Position numbers and translations under genes: made by a program
Assembly (NCBI GenBank): GCA_022825665.1
Contig: JAJDWI010000128.1
Coordinates: 1 to 60,418 of the forward strand
From: Candidatus Poribacteria bacterium
GTDB lineage: Bacteria > Poribacteria > WGA-4E > WGA-3G
DNA: 60,418 nucleotides
Reading direction: 5' to 3'
Notes under the pieces: generated by a model
What the model saw: only the letters and a program-made list of their open reading frames with translations
Told to the model about the DNA's origin: nothing
The model's database searches: none
Part shown: positions 27,458 through 35,622 of the stretch, piece by piece
How the letters are laid out: each line of letters starts with the position of its first letter
Position numbering within the stretch: the stretch's first letter is position 1

Positions 27458-27934
27458 ATGAACATACCCTTGGAAACAATACAGTTAACTGAATCCGATT
27501 TATCAGAGTATTCAGCACGTCTCAGTTCAACACAAGAACTTTATTCGCTTACTGCACCTGCCAAACCGATTGCGCAGTTCGGTTGGCGTGATAGATGGTG
27601 GCTCAACGATGTCCCTGCTGAGCAGATTGCGATTAACTATTGGTTTTATCAAACCCCTGATGAAGCAAATACTGCTGCAGATATAGGTCGTGTTCGGTTG
27701 ACCTCGCGAACTTTGCCAAAATTCGGTGGATATCAGACGGCTTATCAACCTGTTTCTAATGATCAATTAGAACTTGGGGATTCAGTCTGGCAATATGGTG
27801 CGAATTGGCTCTTTGTTCGTGGTACTGTCGTTGTTTTAGTTGCTGAAATCGGAGGACAAATAACTTCCGAGACCACTCTCCAAATTGCACGCAAAATTCT
27901 GGATAAACTTAACAAAGTGTTTAAGCAAGAATAA
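27458..27934 (+). CDS. Hypothetical protein
   Basis: I do not recognise this 158-residue protein. It has no signal peptide or membrane segment. It is rich in Trp/Tyr (FGWRDRWWLNDVPAEQ, AINYWFYQTPDEANTAADIG) and predicted mixed alpha/beta, ending in a helix TTLQIARKILDKLNKVF. The layout of a strand-rich body with a hydrophobic strand WLFVRGTVVVLVAEIG hints at a small single-domain fold. I choose ATG 27458 (MNIPLETIQL); ATG 27428 adds ten residues. It is divergent from lptF and stands alone. Confidence 0.6.
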   Translation: MNIPLETIQLTESDLSEYSARLSSTQELYSLTAPAKPIAQFGWRDRWWLNDVPAEQIAINYWFYQTPDEANTAADIGRVRLTSRTLPKFGGYQTAYQPVSNDQLELGDSVWQYGANWLFVRGTVVVLVAEIGGQITSETTLQIARKILDKLNKVFKQE

Positions 27935-28032
27935 ATTCAGAGATTTGTGCTGCGCGGATAGCCAGTGGACTATTCTGCATAAAACCGGAACCTATCCACG
28001 ATAAGACTTATCAATCCGTTTTCCTCTATCCT

Positions 28033-29103
28033 TTAATATTCTTGGTGCCAGTTTTCAGATTGTTTTGCAAGTTGGATACTTTCTACCCCTCCGAAATGAC
28101 GATGCTCAAACCACGGTAGGGCATTCTCTGCAGCAGCATTTGCATTATGGAAATTCGTTGTTGCCTCATTTTCAAGGAAATGTGTAACAGCTGCGGTGTC
28201 AGGATAGAATTGCACTGCATCTTTCCAGATAGCACGTCCACATAAGAATCCACTTGCGCCAGCTGCCGTGGCGAGTTTAACGTTTTCTATAAATTCCTCT
28301 ATATCCACACCAGCACTTAAGATAACCCATGGCAATGTTGAAGTTTCGTCTAATTTCTGACAGACATCTTTTACCTCATTCAGGTCGTAAGCAGATGCAC
28401 CTTCATAAAATTCACTGTCCTGATAATCAGAAGTGTATTTCAGATCTGCTGGAAATTCTAACTTTAGAATATCTACTTTATAGGATGGGTCAGTAAATTC
28501 TTCGACACTACGGATTACTAAATCCGGTTTCTGTTTTGCAAACTCAACGCTTTTTGTTGTGCCTTCAAGAGCATAACTGACAAGTTCAAGTAAGAACGGT
28601 AGATCATGCTTCTCACATTCATCACCGACATGTCGGACGAAATCCTGTTGATGCTGTAAAGTAACCTTTGAAGCATCTGGATGATAGTATGCGAGTAGTT
28701 TGATGGCATCTGCACCTGCGCGTTGTGCCTTTTCGATAGTCCAGTTATCAATTGGATTGGATAGACGTTCATTTTCACTGACACCTTCGCTTACGTAACC
28801 CGATTCTTCATAAGCCAAAAGCAGTGCGACATCACGTGGTATCTCCGTAACAGAGTATGGATGTCCGTAGATTGGATCAGTTAGAACAGCAGTAGCATTT
28901 GGAGCAAGAATTCTTGTAATCAGTGTTTTGAGGGATGCGACATCAGCGTATTTTACGTTTGTCTTCTCAATGTCAAGCACCTCTGCGAGTTTGGTAACCA
29001 TAGACCCGCGCTGATCTATCGCCATCATTTTAAACCTGCCGCTTGCATCGGCAAGTTTCATAAGACCTCTTAGTTTTCCAGATGAAATAGGTGTTATATC
29101 CAT
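28033..29103 (-). CDS. Tagatose 1,6-diphosphate aldolase-like (LacD/class I aldolase family)
   Basis: A 356-residue class I aldolase of the LacD group, which splits tagatose 1,6-bisphosphate (or a similar ketose bisphosphate) into two triose phosphates. FKMMAIDQRGSM near the start, AVLTDPIYG, DAIKLLAYYHPDA, and VDILKLEFPADL with the likely Schiff-base Lys, are the family marks; SAGVDIEEFIENV and FLCGRAIWKDA close the barrel. AAGGAGAA precedes the ATG. It lies 18 bases behind the prenyl synthase gene and probably shares its message. The real sugar is uncertain, since such aldolases are broad. Confidence 0.85.
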   Translation of the reverse strand: MDITPISSGKLRGLMKLADASGRFKMMAIDQRGSMVTKLAEVLDIEKTNVKYADVASLKTLITRILAPNATAVLTDPIYGHPYSVTEIPRDVALLLAYEESGYVSEGVSENERLSNPIDNWTIEKAQRAGADAIKLLAYYHPDASKVTLQHQQDFVRHVGDECEKHDLPFLLELVSYALEGTTKSVEFAKQKPDLVIRSVEEFTDPSYKVDILKLEFPADLKYTSDYQDSEFYEGASAYDLNEVKDVCQKLDETSTLPWVILSAGVDIEEFIENVKLATAAGASGFLCGRAIWKDAVQFYPDTAAVTHFLENEATTNFHNANAAAENALPWFEHRHFGGVESIQLAKQSENWHQEY

Positions 29104-29121
29104 TAAAATGAGTTCTCCTTA

Positions 29122-30186
29122 TTAGTATTCGCGTTCAACAAAAAAATTAATTAGGGATAAAAACAGATGCTTTGCCCGATTATTTGGTAGATGATCAAAT
29201 TTCTGAGTAAAGTGTTCTGCTGCTTCTTGTAGCAATGTTTTAGAGCATTTTTGTGCGTATTGAATTGAGTTGTATTTTTCCATCAACTTCAAGACACCAA
29301 GCACATCTGCTTCTGTTTTATCAGCACGCGGTTGTGCCATTATGTCAATAACATATTGTGCTTCTGGTGGTGTACAAGAATTGAAGAGATGAATCAGAAC
29401 AAGTGTGCGTTTTCCTTCGCTTATGTCCCCTGCAATTTCTTTTCCGTATCTACCGACATCTCCAATTAGATTTAGAACATCATCCTGAATTTGGAATGCG
29501 ATTCCCAAAGATTTACCGATTTCAATAAACGCATCTACCTCTTCAGTGCTTGCCCCTCCGATGATTGCCCCCACACGACACGGTGTAATGCATGTGTACC
29601 AAGCAGTTTTCTGGATACACATTGTCCAGTAATCTTTTTCGTTAAGGTTCCATTGATTATTGCGTACCCAACTCAGTTCAATGTGTTGTCCTTCAACGAC
29701 TTGGTTGCTCAGTTGTATAAATTCGGATAGTATCTGGAAGGCGAGATTATGTCCGAGGATTTCGGTGTTTCTGTGTAGCATCTCCCACATTTTGCAGTGC
29801 AATGCATCGCCAACATTGATAGCCATAGGGATTCCATGTTTCTGATGTAGACATGGTTCTCCCCGACGAAGTTCAGAACCATCTTCAATGTCATCGTGTA
29901 TGAGAAGCCAATTTTGCAGCAGTTCAAGTGCTGCGGCAGTGTTAACAGCACGTTCCGCATCTCCACCGAATGCTTCACAGATGAGCAGGCAGAGTGCAGG
30001 TCTTAATCCTTTTCCTTCACGACGTGGATAGTCTAACATCATTTGATATAATTGATGTACGTCCTGCTGCTCATGTGTGTTGGGAAGAAAATCAAAGATA
30101 CATGCATCTACTCTGGTTTTGACTTCCTTTAGGTATGAGGTAACGAGTTCTTTGGTTGGTGCTGGTTCACTCCCAGATTTCGGCAT
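29122..30186 (-). CDS. Polyprenyl (farnesyl/geranylgeranyl) diphosphate synthase
   Basis: A 354-residue trans-prenyltransferase that joins isopentenyl diphosphate to allylic diphosphates. The first Asp-rich motif LLIHDDIEDGSELRRG (94-109, DDIED) and the second IQDDVLNLIGD (near 235) are both present, and GKGLRPALCLL precedes them. The DDxxD with two residues between and no bulky residue five positions before suggests medium chain length, but that is inference. AAGGAGA precedes the ATG. The aldolase gene follows within 20 bases. Confidence 0.9.
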   Translation of the reverse strand: MPKSGSEPAPTKELVTSYLKEVKTRVDACIFDFLPNTHEQQDVHQLYQMMLDYPRREGKGLRPALCLLICEAFGGDAERAVNTAAALELLQNWLLIHDDIEDGSELRRGEPCLHQKHGIPMAINVGDALHCKMWEMLHRNTEILGHNLAFQILSEFIQLSNQVVEGQHIELSWVRNNQWNLNEKDYWTMCIQKTAWYTCITPCRVGAIIGGASTEEVDAFIEIGKSLGIAFQIQDDVLNLIGDVGRYGKEIAGDISEGKRTLVLIHLFNSCTPPEAQYVIDIMAQPRADKTEADVLGVLKLMEKYNSIQYAQKCSKTLLQEAAEHFTQKFDHLPNNRAKHLFLSLINFFVEREY

Positions 30187-30329
30187 TTGTCTCCTTGCGG
30201 TCTATTCCAATCAGTTCTCCTACAGCAGCATGTATCAGTATAAATTATACTATATCATGTGATTAAAATCAAGTTTTTTGTTGGAATATGGATGTGCAAT
30301 GTTTATGTCAACGGAAGTCGGGTTTTGTC

Positions 30330-30545
30330 CTAAGAGTCAAGGTCAAGGGAGATAAAACGGAAGCCGGTAGGTTTTAGTTTTTCAACGAGGGTATCCCGTA
30401 GTTCAAGGACGCTCGCGAACTGAGAATCGGGCACCTGTATTCTGAGGACAAGTTTATGATCGTATAGTGATGCACCTTCAATGTCAAATTCTGCAATAAG
30501 TTGTTCCGCTTGCTGTATAGCAGAAAGTTCTGACTGTGTTTCCAT
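30330..30545 (-). CDS. Small protein resembling the LarE C-terminus
   Basis: A 71-residue protein starting METQSELSAIQQAEQLIAEF and ending LKPTGFRFISLDLDS. The end resembles the final strand of LarE (GFRYVTLDLEGYRSGS), the sulfur transferase for lactate racemase cofactor, but stops before its last motif and has no ATP-binding half, so it is at most a stand-alone copy of that small domain. Its ATG lies one base outside the end of the SDR gene, with GAGAAGG inside that gene, so translation is probably coupled. A longer frame (to 30638) overlaps the SDR gene fully and is unlikely. Confidence 0.6.
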   Translation of the reverse strand: METQSELSAIQQAEQLIAEFDIEGASLYDHKLVLRIQVPDSQFASVLELRDTLVEKLKPTGFRFISLDLDS

Positions 30546-30546
30546 A

Positions 30547-31353
30547 CTATTTTTGCCTTCTCCAATCACTTCCTGCCATAAATCCGCCATCCACGAAAAC
30601 CATTTGACCTGTGACGAAGTCGGATGCGTTAGATGCAAAGAAGATAGTTAATCCTGCTAAGTCCTCCGGTTCACCCCATCTGTCAGCAGGAGTGCGATTT
30701 AAGATCCATTCGTTTCTGCTATCTTCTCGTGCGGGTGCGGTCATTTCTGTTCTGATAAAGCCTGGTGCAATGCCGTTAACCTGTATGTTGTGTTCTGCCC
30801 ATTCTACTGCAAGCAGCTTCGTAAGTTGTAAGAGACCGCCTTTTGCTGCGGTGTATGCCACACTTGTCGGTAACCCTATCGCTGAGGTCAGGGAGAGGGT
30901 ATTGATGACCTTGCCACTACCCTGTTTTTCCATGACTTTTCCGCATGCTTTTGCGAGAAAGAATGCCCCTTTCAGATTGACATCGGTAACGAAATCCCAA
31001 TCATCTTCGGAGAATTCCAGTGCGGGGTTTCGGACATTGACACCTGCATTGTTGACCAGCACGTCAAGTCTGCCGAAGGTATTGACTGTTTGGTCAACAA
31101 GTGTATCAATGTCTTGAAGGTTGCCAACGTCCGCTTGAATTGGAAGGACGGTTCTACCGGTTTCTTCGGTGATTTGTTCTGCAACAGGAGTGAGTGTATC
31201 AATCTCTCTGCCAGCAATGACAAGATCCGATCCTGCACCTGCAATTCCTTCAGCCATTGCTCTACCGATGCCGCGACTTGCTCCACTTACAAGGCTTACT
31301 TTGCCATCTAACCGGAAGTGTTGAATTGTATTTGAAGCGGAATTTTGATTCAT
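30547..31353 (-). CDS. Short-chain dehydrogenase/reductase
   Basis: A 268-residue classical SDR. VSGASRGIGRAMAEGIAG holds the TGxxxGIG cofactor loop, LVNNAGVN the NNAG motif, and SLTSAIGLPTSVAYTAAKGG the catalytic Ser-Tyr-Lys set (YxxxK). It most resembles gluconate 5-dehydrogenase or 3-oxoacyl-ACP reductase; Arg near GRE (after the second strand) suits NADP. The end VTGQMVFVDGGFMAG is standard. It lies 4 bases behind the VWA gene and one base ahead of the small LarE-like gene, so the three are likely one transcript. Confidence 0.9.
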   Translation of the reverse strand: MNQNSASNTIQHFRLDGKVSLVSGASRGIGRAMAEGIAGAGSDLVIAGREIDTLTPVAEQITEETGRTVLPIQADVGNLQDIDTLVDQTVNTFGRLDVLVNNAGVNVRNPALEFSEDDWDFVTDVNLKGAFFLAKACGKVMEKQGSGKVINTLSLTSAIGLPTSVAYTAAKGGLLQLTKLLAVEWAEHNIQVNGIAPGFIRTEMTAPAREDSRNEWILNRTPADRWGEPEDLAGLTIFFASNASDFVTGQMVFVDGGFMAGSDWRRQK

Positions 31354-31357
31354 ACCT

Positions 31358-32560
31358 CTATTCTGTGTTTCCAGTTTTTTTATTTAATTCCACCAAGTCT
31401 TTTGAGCCAACAACCTTGATTTCACCGTTATGTTCGTAAGCAAGATTTTCAAGTAAATATGCACCGACGGAAAGCCTCAAATCAATCTCAAGTGCTACGA
31501 CATAGATTCTGGCTTTATTGGTATTGATTTCACTTACATAATCAAGGATTTTTTGCGGATTAGTTTCAATCTCGTGCCCCTTAATTGTAGTGGGGAGTCC
31601 GTCTGTAACCAAAACGATAACAGAGGAGTCAAGCGTGAAAGCCTTTTCAAGTGCAGCAAGGATGTTAGTTCCGCGATTATTCTGAATGCTTTCAGGCGTA
31701 AAAGAATCAAGATAAAAAAGTGCATGTTTCATGTTCTTTTCGTCTGCAGGTAAGAGTTTCTCACTCATCATTCTGGCATTCGTAGAAAACGGAACAATAT
31801 TGAAGGTGTCATCGCTTCCGAGCATTAGAACTGAATCTTTAACGGCATTTAGAGCTAATTCAAGTTTGTTGAGACCAGCTGCTTGCATACTTGCAGAAAT
31901 GTCAAGACAGTAAACGACATCTTGCGGACCGTCAAGGTCGTTGAGGAATTTGATTATTCCGAGTGGGTCTTTGTAACCAGAAGCACCACCGCCTTCAAGG
32001 AGTCCGTCTCCACCGCCGCCTTGGGATGAACCACGATATATTCCTGAACCATCACCGCGTGCGCGAACACGTCCAGTAACAAGACCAACACCGTCAGTGC
32101 GTCCCGGTTGTGATATGAGTCGGCTAAGGTTTGATGCTTCGGCTTCCCTTAGTTTTGCGTCTGTCATTAAATCAGGCACCAGTTCGTTTATGGGTGCGTT
32201 GTTGACTTCAACATCATGGATAACAATTCTTTCGCTCAATTTAACGACTTCGTCGCGCTCATTCTTTGCGGCATCAATCTTTTTTTGCTCAGCATCTTTT
32301 GCGAGTTTCTGCTCTGGTTTAAGCAACTTTTTTGATAAAGGGGGTTTCGGTCTAAGTTTTCGTTCAAGCAATGGGTCTGGTTCTTTAAATAGATCAAAAG
32401 CGAGTGCGTCTGCTTGTTCATTAGTGATTGCACTCAACGGCAAGAAAAGATATACTATTGCTATACTCATGTGAAAAATAAGTGAGAGCAATATTATCGA
32501 TAGCATCCGGGTTCTGCGTTGTTTTTTTTCAGCGAAACGGTTTGCCATTTCATCTAACAT
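31358..32560 (-). CDS. Membrane-anchored von Willebrand factor A protein with TonB-like N-terminus
   Basis: A 400-residue protein with a cytoplasmic head of about 18 residues, one membrane span (about 19-41) and a Pro/Lys-rich stretch (LLERKLRPKPPLSKKLLKPE) like the N-terminus of TonB. A Gly-rich linker (about 165-195) leads to a VWA domain: VVYCLDISASMQAAG holds the MIDAS DxSxS, NNRGTN and VTDGLPT supply the other metal contacts. VWA domains bind proteins in a metal-dependent way. GGAGAA precedes the ATG. Downstream SDR is 4 bases away. The role is unknown; mechanical or signalling coupling across the envelope is a guess. Confidence 0.82.
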   Translation of the reverse strand: MLDEMANRFAEKKQRRTRMLSIILLSLIFHMSIAIVYLFLPLSAITNEQADALAFDLFKEPDPLLERKLRPKPPLSKKLLKPEQKLAKDAEQKKIDAAKNERDEVVKLSERIVIHDVEVNNAPINELVPDLMTDAKLREAEASNLSRLISQPGRTDGVGLVTGRVRARGDGSGIYRGSSQGGGGDGLLEGGGASGYKDPLGIIKFLNDLDGPQDVVYCLDISASMQAAGLNKLELALNAVKDSVLMLGSDDTFNIVPFSTNARMMSEKLLPADEKNMKHALFYLDSFTPESIQNNRGTNILAALEKAFTLDSSVIVLVTDGLPTTIKGHEIETNPQKILDYVSEINTNKARIYVVALEIDLRLSVGAYLLENLAYEHNGEIKVVGSKDLVELNKKTGNTE

Positions 32561-32589
32561 TGGGTTCTCCTAATTATGTTTGTAAGACT

Positions 32590-33105
32590 TCAATCGTTAC
32601 TTGACGAAATCGTTTCTAAGGCGTTTATCCATTGTGTGCCTTTCGGAGTCAATTCATAATATGTATGGTTGCGATGTTTTATCCATTTGCCTTTAACAAT
32701 ATTTTTCCTATAGTGAATGATACGTCCTTCCACACGTTTCAATCCACCAAGTTCCCTTAATTTGCGATGTCTATTATGCATTTCATCAAGTGGAATTCTC
32801 AATGTTTCAGCGACAACGATAGAATAATCCATCCCTAATTCTTGATGATGCTTCAATATGTAATAGTCTGTTTCGTCTAATTCCGCCACCTCAGGTGGTA
32901 TTTCTTGGGATGCCTCTACAATGTTATTCTTATGAAATTCATCCCATGTTACCTCCAACAGCCTTTCCGTTCTCAAACTTGTAAGATTTGGACATGATTT
33001 TATATGGACAGCAATTGTGCTATCCTCCTTGAAATACCCTATTATTGGATCATTTTCTTCCGGCGTACAACACTTCGCAATAGCATAAGTGAGTTCATCT
33101 GTCAT
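32590..33105 (-). CDS. RelA-type zinc-finger plus DUF2250 winged-helix fusion
   Basis: A 171-residue protein with two parts. Residues 5-55 (AIAKCCTPEENDPIIGYF, STIAVHIKSCPNL, RLLEVTW) match the zinc-finger (RIS) domain of long RelA/SpoT enzymes, with the four ligands C12, C13, H34 and C38 kept. Residues about 75-170 (LDETDYYILKHHQELGMDYS, HRKLRELGGLKRVEGRIIHY, HTYYELTPKG) fit the DUF2250 winged helix. No synthetase or hydrolase domain is present. It may be a DNA- or RNA-binding regulator. It sits between purD and the VWA gene, 27 bases from purD. Confidence 0.75.
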   Translation of the reverse strand: MTDELTYAIAKCCTPEENDPIIGYFKEDSTIAVHIKSCPNLTSLRTERLLEVTWDEFHKNNIVEASQEIPPEVAELDETDYYILKHHQELGMDYSIVVAETLRIPLDEMHNRHRKLRELGGLKRVEGRIIHYRKNIVKGKWIKHRNHTYYELTPKGTQWINALETISSSND

Positions 33106-33132
33106 GTCCTGAGACCTATATCGGTTTAATTC

Positions 33133-34407
33133 TTAGATTCGAGATAATGCTCTGTAGCCAATGTCTTTACGCCAATGTGCTTCGTCGAAATGGATGGTAG
33201 AAACGCCTTGATATGCTTTTTCAATAGCAGTTTTTAAATCTTCTGCCAGCGCGGTAACTCCTAACACTCGACCACCTGCAGTAACGATGTTATCACCATC
33301 TTGTTCTGTTCCCGCATGAAAGACGTTAACATCATCAATTGCTTCTGCTTCCGTTAAACCTGTAATGGATTTCCCTGTTTGATATGGATTTGGGTATCCT
33401 CCTGAAGCCATTACCACGCATGCAGCTGCCTCGGTGTGCCATGTTATATCTGTGTGTTGATTAAGCGTTCTATCAATACATGCCATCATCAATGGGACAA
33501 GATCGCTTTTTAGTCGTGGCAAAAGAACTTGTGTCTCAGGGTCTCCGAACCGACAGTTGAACTCCAACACCTTTGGACCTGTATCTGTAATCATCAGACC
33601 AACATATAACACACCTTTGAAGGTGCACCCGATTTTGTTCATACCCTTTACAGTCGGATACACAACACTTTCCATCACATAGTCGTGAAGTTCTTGGGTC
33701 ATTACAGGTGCGGGTGAATATGCTCCCATTCCTCCTGTATTTTTACCTGTATCTCCATCATGGGACATTTTGTGGTCCTGCGAACTGACAAATGGAATAC
33801 AGTGGCTCCCGTCGGTAAGGACAGTAAACGATGCTTCTTCTCCAATTAATTCTTCTTCAATGACGATACTATCTCCTGCATCCCCAAACGTTCTATCAAC
33901 TAAAATAGTATTTACTGCTTGGGTTGCTTCATCTATAGTGCGTCCGGGAATAACACCTTTTCCAGCTGCTAAACCGTCAGCTTTGACAAAGACAGATGTG
34001 TCGGTAGTTTTGATATAGTCTATTGCTTCATCGGGATCATCAAATGTCTGATAGGCAGCCGTTGGGATGTCATTTTCCATCATCAGTTGTTTAGCAAAAT
34101 CCTTACTTCCCTCAAGTCGTGCAGCTTGCTTATCAGGTCCGAATGCGCTTAATCCGCGTTCACGGAAAACATCAATAATACCCGCTGCTAAAGGGTTTTC
34201 AGGTCCAACGACTGTTAGGTCAATGTTAGAAGATTCTGCCCAGTCTACAAGTTCTGCAAAATTATCGCCCATCGGAATCAGTTCTGCGATTTGTGCGATT
34301 CCTGCGTTTCCCGGTGTGCAGTAGATTTTATTGACGAGTGGACTCTGTGCGATCTTCCAGACGAGGGTATGTTCACGTCCTCCTTGTCCAATAACCAGAA
34401 TGTTCAA
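33133..34407 (-). CDS. purD: Phosphoribosylamine-glycine ligase
   Basis: PurD joins glycine to phosphoribosylamine with ATP in the second step of purine synthesis. The 424-residue protein has the normal length. VIGQGGREHTLVWKIAQSP opens it, GPENPLAAGIIDVF follows, VKADGLAAGKGV is the ATP-grasp loop, and LEFNCRFGDPETQVLLPRL is the family signature. The start codon is TTG at 34407, seven bases after AAGGAC; no ATG fits the conserved first residues. No other pur genes are nearby. Confidence 0.96.
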   Translation of the reverse strand: MNILVIGQGGREHTLVWKIAQSPLVNKIYCTPGNAGIAQIAELIPMGDNFAELVDWAESSNIDLTVVGPENPLAAGIIDVFRERGLSAFGPDKQAARLEGSKDFAKQLMMENDIPTAAYQTFDDPDEAIDYIKTTDTSVFVKADGLAAGKGVIPGRTIDEATQAVNTILVDRTFGDAGDSIVIEEELIGEEASFTVLTDGSHCIPFVSSQDHKMSHDGDTGKNTGGMGAYSPAPVMTQELHDYVMESVVYPTVKGMNKIGCTFKGVLYVGLMITDTGPKVLEFNCRFGDPETQVLLPRLKSDLVPLMMACIDRTLNQHTDITWHTEAAACVVMASGGYPNPYQTGKSITGLTEAEAIDDVNVFHAGTEQDGDNIVTAGGRVLGVTALAEDLKTAIEKAYQGVSTIHFDEAHWRKDIGYRALSRI

Positions 34408-35065
34408 TTTGGTGTCCTTATGTTAATGAATACAAAATTTCAACTTAGAATGATATTGTAACAAAGTTTTGTGAACAATTCAATATAAAACTAAACAAAT
34501 CCGATCATTACCCAGAACCTTTCAGTTACCAATATCTCATGATTTCAATATTAATCCTTCCTTTTAAGTAGGCATTCACCGGATTTCAGGATTTTCAGGA
34601 TAAGAAAAAAGTCTGAACCAGGATTTTCAGGATTAGTATTTTCTGAGATAAATGTGTCATAACGGACGGGCGGGGAGACTCCGCCCCTACGATGGTTGGA
34701 AGATGTCCTACTATGAATAAAATTGCTTTGGAAAAAACGCACTAAAAATGGGTGTTTTTCGCACATTGGTGCGTTTTGATATTTGGGGTTATACCAGTCT
34801 GAAACTGGGTTTATAGGGTGGTACGATTTTTTTGAAATTTTCATTTTAGTGCGTTTTTCCTTTTCAGTATTTTTTCATATTCAGTCGTTAGTATTCGGAT
34901 TACAATGGAAACAAAAGGATTTTAAATTTGTCTGTCCTATAAGCGTTAATTTAGTGAGAAACGTTGGTGCAACTGATACACCTGTCGCCCCGCTGGAGCT
35001 TATTTGTTGGTGGATACACGGTGACTATACACCTTTCGCCTCTCCGAGGCTTTAGTGTGCATGTC

Positions 35066-35093
35066 GTAGGTCGCTTTGCTCGCTCCGACCTAC
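35066..35093. repeat. Palindromic repeat, GTAGGTCGGAGCGAG family
   Basis: GTAGGTCG at the left pairs with CGACCTAC at the right. The core GTAGGTCGGAGCGAGCAAAGCGA (read on the minus strand) recurs at 17873 and 53149. Confidence 0.7.
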
Positions 35094-35356
35094 AGGAAAA
35101 ATTGTAAATAAAAGTTTTCGTTTCGAAATGATGTTATATTTTAACGGGTGGTGGTATGTGAAGTGAAATTAATCAGGAGGGTGGAACAATAGATATCCAA
35201 TATGTTTTATGTAGTTTTCAGAATTTCAGTTTTTGTCTGAATCGCGGAAGGCACTGAATACGCGGAAGGGTTTTTTGATATGTCCATGGTGTTTCTGTGA
35301 TTCAGACAATAAGCGGACAGCACGTCAAATCAACGGTATGAATGCGATTGACAGAA

Positions 35357-35397
35357 TGCATTGGTTAGGAAACCGCACCATAAGCGTCAATTTAGTG
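35357..35397 (+). repeat. 41-base exact repeat, second copy
   Basis: This stretch (TGCATTGGTTAGGAAACCGC and onward) is identical over 41 bases to 11061-11101. A 20-base part continuing past its end (GCGTCAATTTAGTGATTCTT) recurs inverted at 17933-17952. Confidence 0.85.
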
Positions 35398-35622
35398 ATT
35401 CTTACCTGTCTGAACCAGGATTTTCAAATCAAGAAATCAACGGTATGAATGCCTTTTTGGCATTCCCCGGGATTATAGGATTTGCAGGATTGGAGTTTGG
35501 TGTATTGTAGTCCGTTTCATAGGATGACGAGGTATTGTTACGTTGGTGGTGAATAGCACAAACTGGAAAGTTTGTGCTACAAGAGAGAACGACATTATAT
35601 GTTAGAAATGGTATAAGGTGTT

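Larger units (their letters stand above)
34408..35622. repeat. Repeat-rich 1.2-kb region without a gene
   Basis: No reading frame here has gene-like composition. I see repeated CCAGGATTTTCAGGAT runs (34579-34640, 35414-35425), a GGGCGGGGAGACTCCGCCCC hairpin (34668-34687), a 126-base inverted repeat with arms AAAAACGCACTAAAAATG (34733-34750) and CATTTTAGTGCGTTTTT (34842-34858), the CGCCTCTCCGAGGCTTTAG block (about 35036), a GTAGGTCG palindrome (35066-35093), a 41-base repeat (35357-35397), and two copies of ATCAACGGTATGAATGC. It looks like piled-up degenerate mobile or palindromic elements. Confidence 0.75.

Noticed and set aside
30611-31117. Plus-strand open frame of 168 codons
   Set aside because: Antisense to the SDR gene, whose motifs are complete.
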